Shown here piece by piece: positions 7,034 to 15,132 of a stretch of 17,301 nt of DNA. The notes under the pieces are model-generated. The model ran no database searches. It had not been told where the DNA came from and saw only the letters and a program-made list of their open reading frames with translations. Every line of letters starts with the position of its first letter. The stretch's first letter is position 1. The DNA is from Bacillota bacterium. Lineage in GTDB: Bacteria > Bacillota > Clostridia > Tissierellales > Peptoniphilaceae. The DNA lies in the NCBI GenBank assembly GCA_023442495.1, contig JAEZZB010000094.1:1-17301 (forward strand). Reading direction: 5' to 3'. Made by a program: the position numbers and the translations under genes.

Positions 7034-8137
7034 ATGGCAGGATTAGAATTAAAAAATATCTATAAAATTTATGATGGTAATGTAACTGCCGTTAAAGATT
7101 TTAATCTACATATAGAGGATAAAGATTTCGTTGTATTTGTAGGTCCGTCAGGTTGTGGGAAATCAACTACTTTACGAATGATTGCAGGACTTGAAGATAT
7201 TACAAAAGGTGAACTCTATATTGATGGAACTTTAATGAATAATGCTGAACCAAAAGATAGAGATATTGCTATGGTATTCCAAAACTATGCTTTATATCCT
7301 CAAATGACGGTTCGTGATAATATGAGTTATGCGTTAAGACTTGCAAAAGAACCGATTGAAGAAATTAATAAGAAAGTAGCAGAAGCTGCAAAAATTTTGG
7401 GTATTGAAGAATATCTCGATAGAAAACCAAAGGCTCTTTCAGGTGGACAAAGACAAAGGGTTGCGTTAGGACGTGCAATAGTTAGAAATCCAAAAGTATT
7501 TTTAATGGACGAACCATTATCAAATCTGGATGCAAAACTTAGAGTTCAAACTAGAGCAGAAATCACAAAGCTTCATGAGAGACTTGGAACTACATTTATT
7601 TATGTAACACACGACCAAACTGAAGCTATGACAATGGGCAATAAAATTGTAATTATGAATAAAGGTGAAATTCAACAAGCTGACACACCAGCGAATGTTT
7701 ATTTTAATCCAGCAAATATTTTTGTTGCAGGGTTCATAGGTTCACCACAGATGAATTTCATAGATGCAAAAATTGTTAAGAAAGATAATCACTATTTTGC
7801 AGAAGCTTTGGGACAAGATATGCCAATCAATTCTGTAGATGGAGAAATAATGGAAGAAAAAGGCTATCTTGATAAAATGGTTGTTATGGGAATTAGACCA
7901 GAACACATTTATGATGCTATTAGACCAACAAAAATTCCATTTAAGGGTAAAGTTAATTTCTTAGAAGCTTTAGGATCAGAAAAATTTGTTTATTTAGATG
8001 TACTGGGAAGTGAAGTATTAGCTAAAATAAATACGGATCAAGTTATTAAAAGAAATGAAGTGATTGAATTATTTATAGACCAATCAAAATTACATTTCTT
8101 TGATAAAGAAACACAGATGAATATTATAAATAATTAG
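7034..8137 (+). CDS. Sugar ABC transporter ATP-binding protein (MsmX/UgpC/MalK-type)
   Basis: This is the cytoplasmic motor for the importer, 367 residues. Walker A GPSGCGKST is at 37-45, signature LSGGQ at 135-139 and Walker B FLMDEP with Asp159-Glu160. The D-loop SNLDAKLR and the switch His193 (THDQTEA) follow. From about residue 235 a C-terminal TOBE/OB regulatory domain contains MGIRPEHI. The gene begins 3 bp after the kinase and is the last in the operon. Many related importers rely on a shared ATPase encoded elsewhere; here a dedicated copy sits in the operon, though it could serve other importers as well. The ribosome site (AAAGGA) is weaker than in upstream genes. Confidence 0.95.
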   Translation: MAGLELKNIYKIYDGNVTAVKDFNLHIEDKDFVVFVGPSGCGKSTTLRMIAGLEDITKGELYIDGTLMNNAEPKDRDIAMVFQNYALYPQMTVRDNMSYALRLAKEPIEEINKKVAEAAKILGIEEYLDRKPKALSGGQRQRVALGRAIVRNPKVFLMDEPLSNLDAKLRVQTRAEITKLHERLGTTFIYVTHDQTEAMTMGNKIVIMNKGEIQQADTPANVYFNPANIFVAGFIGSPQMNFIDAKIVKKDNHYFAEALGQDMPINSVDGEIMEEKGYLDKMVVMGIRPEHIYDAIRPTKIPFKGKVNFLEALGSEKFVYLDVLGSEVLAKINTDQVIKRNEVIELFIDQSKLHFFDKETQMNIINN

Positions 8138-8143
8138 AAATAT

Positions 8144-8181
8144 AAAAGGGCGGAACAATGATTTCTGTCCTTTTGCATTTT
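8144..8181 (+). terminator. Terminator of the sugar operon
   Basis: AAAAGGGCGGAA (8144-8155) pairs with TTCTGTCCTTTT (8163-8174) in a 12-bp stem with two G-U pairs and a 7-nt loop. A T-rich tail (TTTT, then GCATTTT) follows. It begins 6 bases after the ATPase stop. Confidence 0.75.
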
Positions 8182-8316
8182 AAATGGTGACTGTCGTTGT
8201 TGGAATTTCTAAAAGTAGAAATAGATTTGTAAATTATATTTTTATTTTATGCTATTATTTGGAAAAGTAATTTCATCATACAAATAAATTATAAAATATT
8301 TAATTATTTTCGATAT
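8182..8316. other. AT-rich spacer between convergent operons
   Basis: This stretch lies between the two facing terminators. It is very AT-rich, has no open frame with a ribosome site, and carries only a short hairpin (ATTTCT/AGAAAT, near 8201-8218) of doubtful meaning. Confidence 0.5.
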
Positions 8317-8370
8317 ACAAAAATGGTTCTGCAATATCTACAAGCAAATTTAGTATATATGCAGAACCAT
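8317..8370 (-). terminator. Terminator of the tyrS-perM operon (long-loop hairpin)
   Basis: ATGGTTCTGCA (8323-8333) and TGCAGAACCAT (8360-8370) form a perfect 11-bp stem with a 26-nt loop. On the minus strand it is followed by TTTTT (complement of 8319-8323) and begins 7 bases after the stop of the AI-2E-family gene. The lack of a T run on the plus-strand side makes it one-directional. The loop is unusually long for an intrinsic terminator. Confidence 0.65.
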
Positions 8371-8377
8371 AAATCAT

Positions 8378-9670
8378 TTATTCTTTATTCATTCTTTGTT
8401 TTCTTTTTTCTCTTGCTCTTTTTTTTCTTTCTTTTTCTTCTTTCTTTAATTGTAGCAAAATTTGTCTTTCTTTATCTTTTGTAAATTCTGGAGTAATACC
8501 ACGAACTTTAAGAGAAACAAATTCGAAGAGTATCTTGAACACTAGTACTATTGGAACGGAGAGTATCATTCCCCAAACGCCTAGCATTCCACCACCAATT
8601 ATGATTGACAGAAGTACAACTATTTCGTGGAGACCACTTGCACCACTGAATAATTTTGTTCCGATAATATTTTGCTCAACCATTTGAATTAACCAAGATA
8701 AAATTGTTACCCATACAAATAGTATAGGAGATTGGATGAATGCGAATATTAGAGCAGGAACAGTTGCAACTACCGGTCCGATGTATGGAACTATATCAAA
8801 TATCATTGCAAGGAAACCGATAGCCCATGCAAATGGAAGTCTAAATATAGTTAGCATTAAACCATAAGCAACACCTACAAATAGAGACATGATAGCTCTA
8901 TTTCTAACGAAATCATTCATTGCATAATTGATTTCTCTATATAGATAAGATGCATCGTGTTTTATATTTTTAGGAATTATATTGTACAATCCCCCAATTA
9001 TCTTATCTTTATCTACTATTAAGAAATATGTTAATATTGGAACCAGTACAATAGAGATAAAGGAAGATATACTTCCTTGTATGGCGGTGATAAATGCGCC
9101 TGTCCATTCTGGAATATTATTTGCAAGTTGCATTAAGTATTTATTTACTTCAGTTCTTGCATTACTCAATATTTTTAAGTCGATATTATAATTAATTAAA
9201 AGTTTTTCAATTTGTCTGTAAGTATAGTTAATTGATGATGGTAAGTTTGTAACAAGTGATGAAATCTGTGATATAAGGTCTGGAACTATTGACACAAATA
9301 GGAATATTATAATCAATAGAATTGATATATATGTAATAATGGTTCCAAGCCCTCTTTTAATACCTTTTTTTTCCATAAAATTAACAAGTGGATTAAGTAA
9401 AAATGCTAATAATGTAGAAATAAACAAGGCGAATGTTGTAGTTTGTAAGATTTCAAATTTTCTATATAATGCTATAATTCCAACTAAAGCGAGTACAAAT
9501 ATTAAGGCTTTAATAAATGTATTCCAATTAATCTCTATTTGTTGTTCTTTCTTTACGCCCCTATTACCTATATGAATTAGATAATAGGAAATAAGACCTG
9601 CAATTAATAATATTAAGAAAAATAGGATATATTGAAAAAATGGAGCAATTACACTATTTTGTGAGAACAT
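8378..9670 (-). CDS. AI-2E/PerM-family (UPF0118) integral membrane transporter
   Basis: This 430-residue polytopic membrane protein belongs to the AI-2E/PerM/YtvI family. Members have been linked to autoinducer-2 export or Na+(Li+)/H+ antiport, but most have unknown substrates. Hydrophobic segments lie near residues 12-32, 48-67, 78-97 and 110-132, then a soluble stretch (about 135-200), then further segments from about 205 to 390. The family motif DIVPYIGP starts at Asp292. The tail from about 400 is unusually basic and charged (repeated KK, EE and KR) and probably cytoplasmic. AAGGAGGAG upstream of the ATG fixes the start. It begins 14 bp after tyrS on the same strand and so is in its operon. 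The family call is firm; the transported substrate is not known. Confidence 0.9.
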   Translation of the reverse strand: MFSQNSVIAPFFQYILFFLILLIAGLISYYLIHIGNRGVKKEQQIEINWNTFIKALIFVLALVGIIALYRKFEILQTTTFALFISTLLAFLLNPLVNFMEKKGIKRGLGTIITYISILLIIIFLFVSIVPDLISQISSLVTNLPSSINYTYRQIEKLLINYNIDLKILSNARTEVNKYLMQLANNIPEWTGAFITAIQGSISSFISIVLVPILTYFLIVDKDKIIGGLYNIIPKNIKHDASYLYREINYAMNDFVRNRAIMSLFVGVAYGLMLTIFRLPFAWAIGFLAMIFDIVPYIGPVVATVPALIFAFIQSPILFVWVTILSWLIQMVEQNIIGTKLFSGASGLHEIVVLLSIIIGGGMLGVWGMILSVPIVLVFKILFEFVSLKVRGITPEFTKDKERQILLQLKKEEKERKKRAREKRKQRMNKE

Positions 9671-9684
9671 ATCTCCTCCTTATT

Positions 9685-10926
9685 TTATTTTAAAACAACT
9701 CTATGAAAAATCTTCTTTCCTTTTTGTATAATTAAACCATTTTCAAAGTCTGAATTTTCAAGTTGTAAAGATGGGTCTGTAACTTTAACCTCATTTACAC
9801 TTATTCCACCTTGTTGAACCAATCTTCTTGCTTCGCCATTAGATTTTGTAAGTCCTAAATGAGTAAGCATACTCAATAAACCTCTGTATTCATTCAAAGT
9901 ATTTGAATCAATTTCTGTAGTAGGCATATTTTCGTCAATTACGCCTTTTCCAAATAGTGCCTTAGAAGTTTCAAGCGCTTCTTCAGCTTTTTTTTCACCA
10001 TGAACTAATTTTACAATTTCATAAGCTAAAATTTCTTTAGCTTTATTCATTCTTTCATCATTGTATTTTGTAAGTTCCATAATTTCATCTGTTGGAACAA
10101 ATGTTAATAGTTTCAAGAATTTTTCAACATCTCTATCGTCACAGTTTCTCATATATTGGAAAAGCTCATATGGAGAAGTTTTGTTTTCATCAAGCCAAAT
10201 TGCACCATTCATGGATTTTCCCATTTTTTCACCGTCAGCTTTAGTCAAAAGTTGAAAAGTCATGGCATAAGCTTGTTCGTTAGCATGTTTTTTTATTAAT
10301 TCAGCTCCGCCTAAGATATTTGACCATTGGTCGGATCCGCCCAATTGCAATTTACAGCCGTATTTTTCGTACAGAGCAAGAAAGTCATATGACTGTAGAA
10401 GCATATATGAAAATTCTAAGAATGAAAGCCCTCTTTCTAATCTATTTTTATAAGCATCTTTTTTGAGCATTTCTCCAACGTTAAAATATACGCCGACTTC
10501 TCTCATAAAATTTAAGAAATTAAGATTTAACAACCAATTTGCATTGTTTTCAATAATCGCTTTACCATCTGAGAAGTCTAAAAATCTTTGAAATTGTTCA
10601 AAAAATCTATTAGCATTGTAATCTATTTTTTCCTTTGTCATTATCATTCTCATATCTGTTCTTCCTGATGGATCGCCAATCATAGTTGTACCACCACCAA
10701 GTAGAGCTATAGGGATATGACCGTGAGCTTGCATACGCATCATAACCATGATTTGTATAAAATGTCCAATAGTTAATGAATCAGCTGTTGCATCAAATCC
10801 TATATAAAATTTAACTTTTTCATTTTTTAATAAATTTTTTAATTCTTCTTCATGGGTAATTTGATCTAAATAACCTCTTTCGATTAACTCATCAAATACA
10901 TTATCGTGTTTAATTTCGTATTTCAT
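9685..10926 (-). CDS. tyrS: Tyrosyl-tRNA synthetase
   Basis: This class I aminoacyl-tRNA synthetase charges tRNA-Tyr in the cytosol. The HIGH-type motif is TIGH at residues 52-55, after FYIGFDATADSL. LQLGGSDQWSNI marks the tyrosine pocket. The KMSKS loop appears as KMGKS at 234-238. A C-terminal S4 RNA-binding domain (about 350-413) contains EARRLVQQGGISVN. The length of 413 residues is normal. The in-frame ATG at 10944 is rejected as start because it would sit almost at the transcription start. GGAGG at 10932-10936 places initiation at MKYEIK. No T-box leader is present: the leader is only about 20 nt, so tRNA-sensing attenuation is excluded here. Confidence 0.97.
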   Translation of the reverse strand: MKYEIKHDNVFDELIERGYLDQITHEEELKNLLKNEKVKFYIGFDATADSLTIGHFIQIMVMMRMQAHGHIPIALLGGGTTMIGDPSGRTDMRMIMTKEKIDYNANRFFEQFQRFLDFSDGKAIIENNANWLLNLNFLNFMREVGVYFNVGEMLKKDAYKNRLERGLSFLEFSYMLLQSYDFLALYEKYGCKLQLGGSDQWSNILGGAELIKKHANEQAYAMTFQLLTKADGEKMGKSMNGAIWLDENKTSPYELFQYMRNCDDRDVEKFLKLLTFVPTDEIMELTKYNDERMNKAKEILAYEIVKLVHGEKKAEEALETSKALFGKGVIDENMPTTEIDSNTLNEYRGLLSMLTHLGLTKSNGEARRLVQQGGISVNEVKVTDPSLQLENSDFENGLIIQKGKKIFHRVVLK

Positions 10927-10952
10927 AATTCCTCCAAACATCATATATGATA

Positions 10953-10981
10953 ATTATAGAGCAAGGTGGTGATAGTGTCAA
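10953..10981 (-). promoter_or_regulatory. Consensus sigma-A promoter of tyrS-perM
   Basis: On the minus strand there is TTGACA (complement of 10976-10981), exactly 17 bp, then TATAAT (complement of 10953-10958). Both hexamers are perfect consensus. The predicted start is near 10946, giving a leader of about 20 nt that carries only the Shine-Dalgarno. Confidence 0.93.
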
Positions 10982-11045
10982 TTGTAGAAAACAACATAAT
11001 TATAATGATGTAATAAGATTTACCATGAATAAAAGAAGATAATAA

Positions 11046-11054
11046 TGGTATAAT
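11046..11054 (+). promoter_or_regulatory. Extended -10 promoter of the thioesterase gene
   Basis: TGG-TATAAT (TATAAT at 11049-11054) is an extended -10 without a recognisable -35 at 17 bp. The predicted start is near 11061, about 29 nt before the GTG start. It diverges from the tyrS promoter about 90 bp away. Confidence 0.6.
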
Positions 11055-11089
11055 TGTTAAGTATATAAAAGTTTAAAATGGAGGGTATT

Positions 11090-11773
11090 GTGAAAACTGT
11101 TGTTAAATATAAAATACCATTTTATTTATGTGATTTTAATAGAATTTTACGACTAGATGGTTTAGTTAAATTATTTGTAGAAACATCAATTCAAAACTCT
11201 TTCGATGTTGAAGGGCATTTTGAAAGTCCTTGGATACTATATAGATGGTATATAGAAATGTTTGATGATATTAATTGGAGAGATGAAATAGAAATACATA
11301 CATATTCAAATAGAATTGAAGGATATCTTGCGTATAGAAATTTTGATATATATAAGGAAGATAAATTAATTGCCAGAGCTCAAACTAAATGGTTGCTACT
11401 TGATAAAAATCATGAGAGAGTTATTAAAGTTCCTGCCCATTTTATTAAAATGTATGGTGAACATGGCGGATTTGACGCACCTAAAAAAGAAATAAAGGCA
11501 TTAGATAATTATAGAGATATAAAGAAAATAATGGTAAGAAAATCTGATATAGATATGAATATTCATGTCAACAATGCTGCATATCTTCAATATTTATATG
11601 AAGGAGTAGATTTAGAAAATAAGAAAGTAAAGACTATAGAAATCATTTATAAAAAAGAGCTTAAATATGGTGATGATGTTGAATTAGAATATACAGATGA
11701 TACAAATGAATATCAATTTATATTGAAAAAAGGCGACGTGATTGCTACTATAGGAAGACTTACTTTCAGATAA
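11090..11773 (+). CDS. Acyl-ACP thioesterase (FatA/TesA-like double hotdog family)
   Basis: The product hydrolyses acyl-ACP to free fatty acid plus ACP in the cytosol. It is 227 residues from the GTG at 11090. GGAGGG at 11080-11085 lies 4 bases before the GTG and would overlap the codons of the upstream in-frame ATG (11078), so GTG is preferred. Two hotdog halves are visible. The first has the substrate-side motif WILYRWYIE, as in plant and bacterial acyl-ACP thioesterases, and TKWLLLD. The second carries the catalytic signature D155-M-N-I-H-V-N-N (Asp155, Asn157, His159). It has its own promoter and is not tightly linked to tyrS or metG. Its chain-length preference cannot be told from sequence. 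In related anaerobes such enzymes may tune membrane lipid chain length; that is inference. Confidence 0.87.
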   Translation: MKTVVKYKIPFYLCDFNRILRLDGLVKLFVETSIQNSFDVEGHFESPWILYRWYIEMFDDINWRDEIEIHTYSNRIEGYLAYRNFDIYKEDKLIARAQTKWLLLDKNHERVIKVPAHFIKMYGEHGGFDAPKKEIKALDNYRDIKKIMVRKSDIDMNIHVNNAAYLQYLYEGVDLENKKVKTIEIIYKKELKYGDDVELEYTDDTNEYQFILKKGDVIATIGRLTFR

Positions 11774-11801
11774 TCTCTATTTATGCAAAATATCGAAATT
11801 T

Positions 11802-11810
11802 TGATATAAT
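11802..11810 (+). promoter_or_regulatory. Extended -10 promoter of the metG operon
   Basis: TGA-TATAAT (TATAAT 11805-11810) lies 40 bp before the metG ATG, with no good -35. No T-box or S-box-like leader fits into the 77 bp between the genes. Confidence 0.55.
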
Positions 11811-11850
11811 TAGAATGATTGAAAAATAGCAAAATACAAACGGAGGAATT

Positions 11851-13794
11851 ATGAATATAAATAAAAAACCATATTATATTACCACTCCACTTTATTATCC
11901 AAGTGGTAACTTACATTTGGGGCATACATATACAACAATTGCTGCGGATGCACTAAAAAGATATAAAAATATTCAAGGTTATGATGCATATTTAGTAACT
12001 GGAACAGATGAACATGGTCAAAAAATTCAAGATGAAGCTGATAAAAAGGGAGTTACACCTTTAGAATTTACAACAGAGATCGTGAAATCAGTAAAAAAAT
12101 TATGGAATACATTAGAAATAGATTATGATGCATTTGTAAGATCAACTGATAAAAATCATGAAAAAAATATACAAGATATTTTCCAAAAACTATACGATAA
12201 GGGAGAAATATACAAAGGCGTATATGAAGGCTTTTATTGTAAACATGACGAAGCTTTTTGGACAGAAACTCAATTAGATGATAATGGAAATTGCCCAGAA
12301 TGTCATAGACCAGTTTCAAAACAAAGCGAAGAATCATATTTCTTTAGACTTTCAAAATATACGGACAAAATTAAAGAACTTTACGAAAAAAATCCTAATT
12401 TTATATTACCTGAAAGAAGCAAAAAAGAAATGATAAACAATTTCTTAAATAAGGGATTAGATGATCTTTCAGTTTCTAGAAAGAAAGAATCATTAAGCTG
12501 GGGTGTTGAAGTTCCATTTGATACAGATCATGTAATATATGTATGGATTGACGCACTTTCTGGCTATTTAACAGGCATTGGTTATGGCGAAGATGAAGTT
12601 AAATTGAATCACTACTGGCCTGCAGGAGTTCATTTGATGAGTAAGGAAATAGTTCGTTTCCATACTATTATATGGCCAGCAATTTTAATGGCTTTAGATA
12701 TGCCAGTTCCTCAAAGGGTATTCTCACATGGTTGGATATTATTTGACGATATCAAAATGTCAAAATCAATAGGAAATGTCGTATATGCTGAACCATATAT
12801 TGAACGTTACGGAATAGATGCACTAAAATATTTTGTTCTACGTGAATTTACATTTGGTCAAGATGGGTCATTTAATAATGAAAAATTCTTAACTAGAGTA
12901 AATTCAGATCTTGCAAATGATTTAGGGAATCTCGTTTCAAGAACTATAGCAATGGTTGAAAAATATAATCTTGGTATTGTAGTAAACCCTAGTAAAATAG
13001 AAGAGATAGATGATGAATTAGCAGGTTTCGCAACATCTATAATCTCTAAGGTTGAATCTCATATGGACGAATTTGCATTTTCATATGCACTTGAGGATAT
13101 CTGGACTTTAGTAAGACGTACAAATAAATATATTGATGAAACTCAACCATGGATTTTAATTAAAGAAGATAAGGAAAGACTAGATACAGTTTTATACAAT
13201 TTAGTTGAATCTATTAGAATTATTGGACAATTAATAGAACCATTTTTACCAAATACCTCAAAAGAAATATTTAAGCAATTAAATATTGAAAATATGGGTT
13301 GGGAATCTGCAAAAGAATTTGGAAGATATCCAATAGGACATAAGGTTGAAAAGGGAGAAAATTTATTCCCAAGACTTGATATCAAGAAAGAAATGGAAAT
13401 TATTCAAAAAGCAAATGACGAATTGTTCCAAAAAAGAGTTGGTTTTAAAGAAGAAAAAATAGAATTTAAAGAAAATATTGAATTTGAAGATTTTGAAAAA
13501 ATGGATTTAAGACTTGGATTAATCGAAGAATGTTCATATCATCCAAATGCGGATAAATTATTGGTATTCAAAGTTAAAATAGGAAGTGATAGAAGAACAA
13601 TAGTATCAGGTATTAAAAAATGGTATAAAGCTGAAGATTTGATAGGAAAGAAAGTAGTGGTCCTTGCTAATTTAAAACCAAGAAAAATTAGAGGAATTGA
13701 ATCAAAGGGTATGATACTTTCAGCTGAAAATGGAGATGATCTTTCAGTACTTACGGTTATGAATGATATAAAAGATGGAGCGGATATAGCATAA
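11851..13794 (+). CDS. metG: Methionyl-tRNA synthetase with C-terminal tRNA-binding domain
   Basis: This class I synthetase charges both initiator and elongator tRNA-Met. It has 647 residues, the usual long bacterial form. HLGH is at 22-25 and KMSKS at 302-306. VWIDALSGYLTG, with the tryptophan of the active site, and the anticodon-binding helical domain (about 360-520, with NDLGNLVSR) are present. The zinc-knob insertion is odd: it reads C130-x-H132 then C148-P-E-C151-H152, so one of the usual four cysteines is missing. From about residue 545 an EMAP/Trbp111-type OB domain (MDLRLGLIEE, NADKLLVFKV, GMILSAE) provides dimerisation and extra tRNA binding. CGGAGGA precedes the ATG. The stop overlaps the tatD start by one base. 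Confidence 0.97.
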   Translation: MNINKKPYYITTPLYYPSGNLHLGHTYTTIAADALKRYKNIQGYDAYLVTGTDEHGQKIQDEADKKGVTPLEFTTEIVKSVKKLWNTLEIDYDAFVRSTDKNHEKNIQDIFQKLYDKGEIYKGVYEGFYCKHDEAFWTETQLDDNGNCPECHRPVSKQSEESYFFRLSKYTDKIKELYEKNPNFILPERSKKEMINNFLNKGLDDLSVSRKKESLSWGVEVPFDTDHVIYVWIDALSGYLTGIGYGEDEVKLNHYWPAGVHLMSKEIVRFHTIIWPAILMALDMPVPQRVFSHGWILFDDIKMSKSIGNVVYAEPYIERYGIDALKYFVLREFTFGQDGSFNNEKFLTRVNSDLANDLGNLVSRTIAMVEKYNLGIVVNPSKIEEIDDELAGFATSIISKVESHMDEFAFSYALEDIWTLVRRTNKYIDETQPWILIKEDKERLDTVLYNLVESIRIIGQLIEPFLPNTSKEIFKQLNIENMGWESAKEFGRYPIGHKVEKGENLFPRLDIKKEMEIIQKANDELFQKRVGFKEEKIEFKENIEFEDFEKMDLRLGLIEECSYHPNADKLLVFKVKIGSDRRTIVSGIKKWYKAEDLIGKKVVVLANLKPRKIRGIESKGMILSAENGDDLSVLTVMNDIKDGADIA

Positions 13795-14597
13795 TGTCAA
13801 AATATATAATAGACTCTCACGCCCATATGGACAGTGAAAGATTTGATGGTGATAGAGAAGACATAATAAATAGATTCGAAGAAGATAAAATCCTACTAGT
13901 AATAAATCCTGCTGTAGACGAACATTCAAGCCTTAAATCGGTCGAAATGGCAAATAAATATGACAAAATGTATGCAATGGTCGGAACTCATCCACACGAT
14001 GCTAAGGATTATACTCAGGAGTTAAGACAAAAATATAAAGAATTGGCTTTAGAAAATAGTAAAGTCGTATCGGTAGGAGAAATTGGTCTTGACTATCATT
14101 ATGATTTTTCACCTGTTGATGTCCAAAAAGAAGTTTTTATAGATCAAATTTATCTTGCAAAAGAATTAAATCTTCCAATAGTTATTCATTCTAGGGAAGC
14201 GTTTGAAGATACTTATAATATTCTTAAGGAACACGCTCATGGAATGAAAGTATTACTTCATTCATTTAATGAAACTTGGGAAGATTGTGAAAAATATTTA
14301 GAACTTGGTTTTGATATTTCCCTTGGAGGAATGATTACATTTAAAAATGCAAAGAATCTTGTAAAAGTAGTAGAAAATATACCTTTGGATAGAGTATTAC
14401 TTGAAACTGATTCTCCATATTTAACTCCAGTACCTAATAGAGGTAAAAGAAATGAGCCGAAATATACACATGATACAGCAAAGAGATTTGCAGAAATGAG
14501 AATTGAAGATTTAGACTATATAAGGGAAGTAACAAATCAAAATACACTTAGATTTTTCAATATAGAAGGAATTGACGCAAAGAATGAAAAAAATTAG
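13794..14597 (+). CDS. tatD: TatD-family metal-dependent DNase/hydrolase
   Basis: This cytosolic TIM-barrel amidohydrolase-fold nuclease of 267 residues is equivalent to YabD of Bacillus. Family members have 3'-5' exonuclease activity on DNA/RNA. The metal ligands are all visible: H9 and H11 in SHAHMD, E96 in GEIGLDYHYD, H132 in VIHSREAF, H156 in LLHSFN and D206 in LLETDSPYL. The TaqD-like tail PNRGKRNEP completes the signature. The start is the ATG in a TAATG overlap with metG, so translation is coupled. Its end overlaps rnmV by 14 bases. The metG-tatD-rnmV-rsmA order is conserved across Firmicutes. Confidence 0.95.
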   Translation: MSKYIIDSHAHMDSERFDGDREDIINRFEEDKILLVINPAVDEHSSLKSVEMANKYDKMYAMVGTHPHDAKDYTQELRQKYKELALENSKVVSVGEIGLDYHYDFSPVDVQKEVFIDQIYLAKELNLPIVIHSREAFEDTYNILKEHAHGMKVLLHSFNETWEDCEKYLELGFDISLGGMITFKNAKNLVKVVENIPLDRVLLETDSPYLTPVPNRGKRNEPKYTHDTAKRFAEMRIEDLDYIREVTNQNTLRFFNIEGIDAKNEKN

Positions 14598-15132
14598 GGA
14601 AGTAATTGTAGTAGAAGGGAAAAGTGATATAGTTGCTGTAAAGCGTGCTTTTGAAGGAAATATCGATGTTATAGCAACGCATGGGCTTGGATTAAAACCG
14701 GAATTACTTGAAGAATTAGTTGAGATAAATGATAGAAAAGGAATTATAGTTCTCACAGATCCAGATTACGCAGGAAAGAGAATTTCAAATATTATTCGTG
14801 AATATGTTCCAAATGCAAAATTTGCGAGTATTTCAAAATCAAAAGCTACAAAAAATTTAAATATAGGTGTGGAAAATGCTTCAGATGAAGCTATCATTGA
14901 AGCGATTGAACGTGCCAGACCAAGTTTAGAAGAAAATAGCCATGAGTTTAATTTAAATGATATAATAGATAATGGTCTTATGGGTCTTCCTAATTCAAAA
15001 GATAAACGGATTGCATTTTGTAATGAGCTTAAAATCACATATTGTAATTCGAAACAATTACTTATGAGAATTAATATGTATGGAATTACAAGAGAGGAGT
15101 TTAATGAAGCTCTTAAAAATATTGAGGTATAG
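14584..15132 (+). CDS. rnmV: Ribonuclease M5 (5S rRNA maturation)
   Basis: This TOPRIM-domain endonuclease cuts precursor 5S rRNA on both sides of a double helix, with ribosomal protein L18 as cofactor. It has 182 residues. The TOPRIM glutamate is Glu11 in EVIVVEGKSD, and the acidic pair is D59-P-D61 in VLTDPDYAGKRI. The C-terminal part (about 90-182) binds substrate and carries GLMGLPNS and the NSKQLL element seen in family members. The ATG at 14584 is chosen because the protein then begins like homologues (MKKIREVIVVEG). A TTG at 14572 would add four residues and sits only one base from AGAAGGA, too close to use. The gene overlaps the end of tatD and stops one base before rsmA. Confidence 0.95.
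   Translation: MKKIREVIVVEGKSDIVAVKRAFEGNIDVIATHGLGLKPELLEELVEINDRKGIIVLTDPDYAGKRISNIIREYVPNAKFASISKSKATKNLNIGVENASDEAIIEAIERARPSLEENSHEFNLNDIIDNGLMGLPNSKDKRIAFCNELKITYCNSKQLLMRINMYGITREEFNEALKNIEV

Noticed and set aside
10927..10944. Upstream in-frame ATG for tyrS (adds MMFGGI)
   Set aside because: It lies about two bases from the predicted transcription start and contains the GGAGG used by the ATG at 10926.
11078..11089. ATG start for the thioesterase
   Set aside because: The GGAGGG follows this ATG and is correctly placed for the GTG at 11090. No ribosome site precedes 11078.
10927..11850. Possible T-box leaders before tyrS and metG
   Set aside because: The tyrS leader is about 20 nt from a consensus promoter, and the metG gap is 77 bp. 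Neither has room for, or shows, the T-box core and specifier hairpin.
14572..14583. TTG start for rnmV
   Set aside because: The AGAAGGA ends one base before it, and homologues start at the equivalent of the ATG at 14584.
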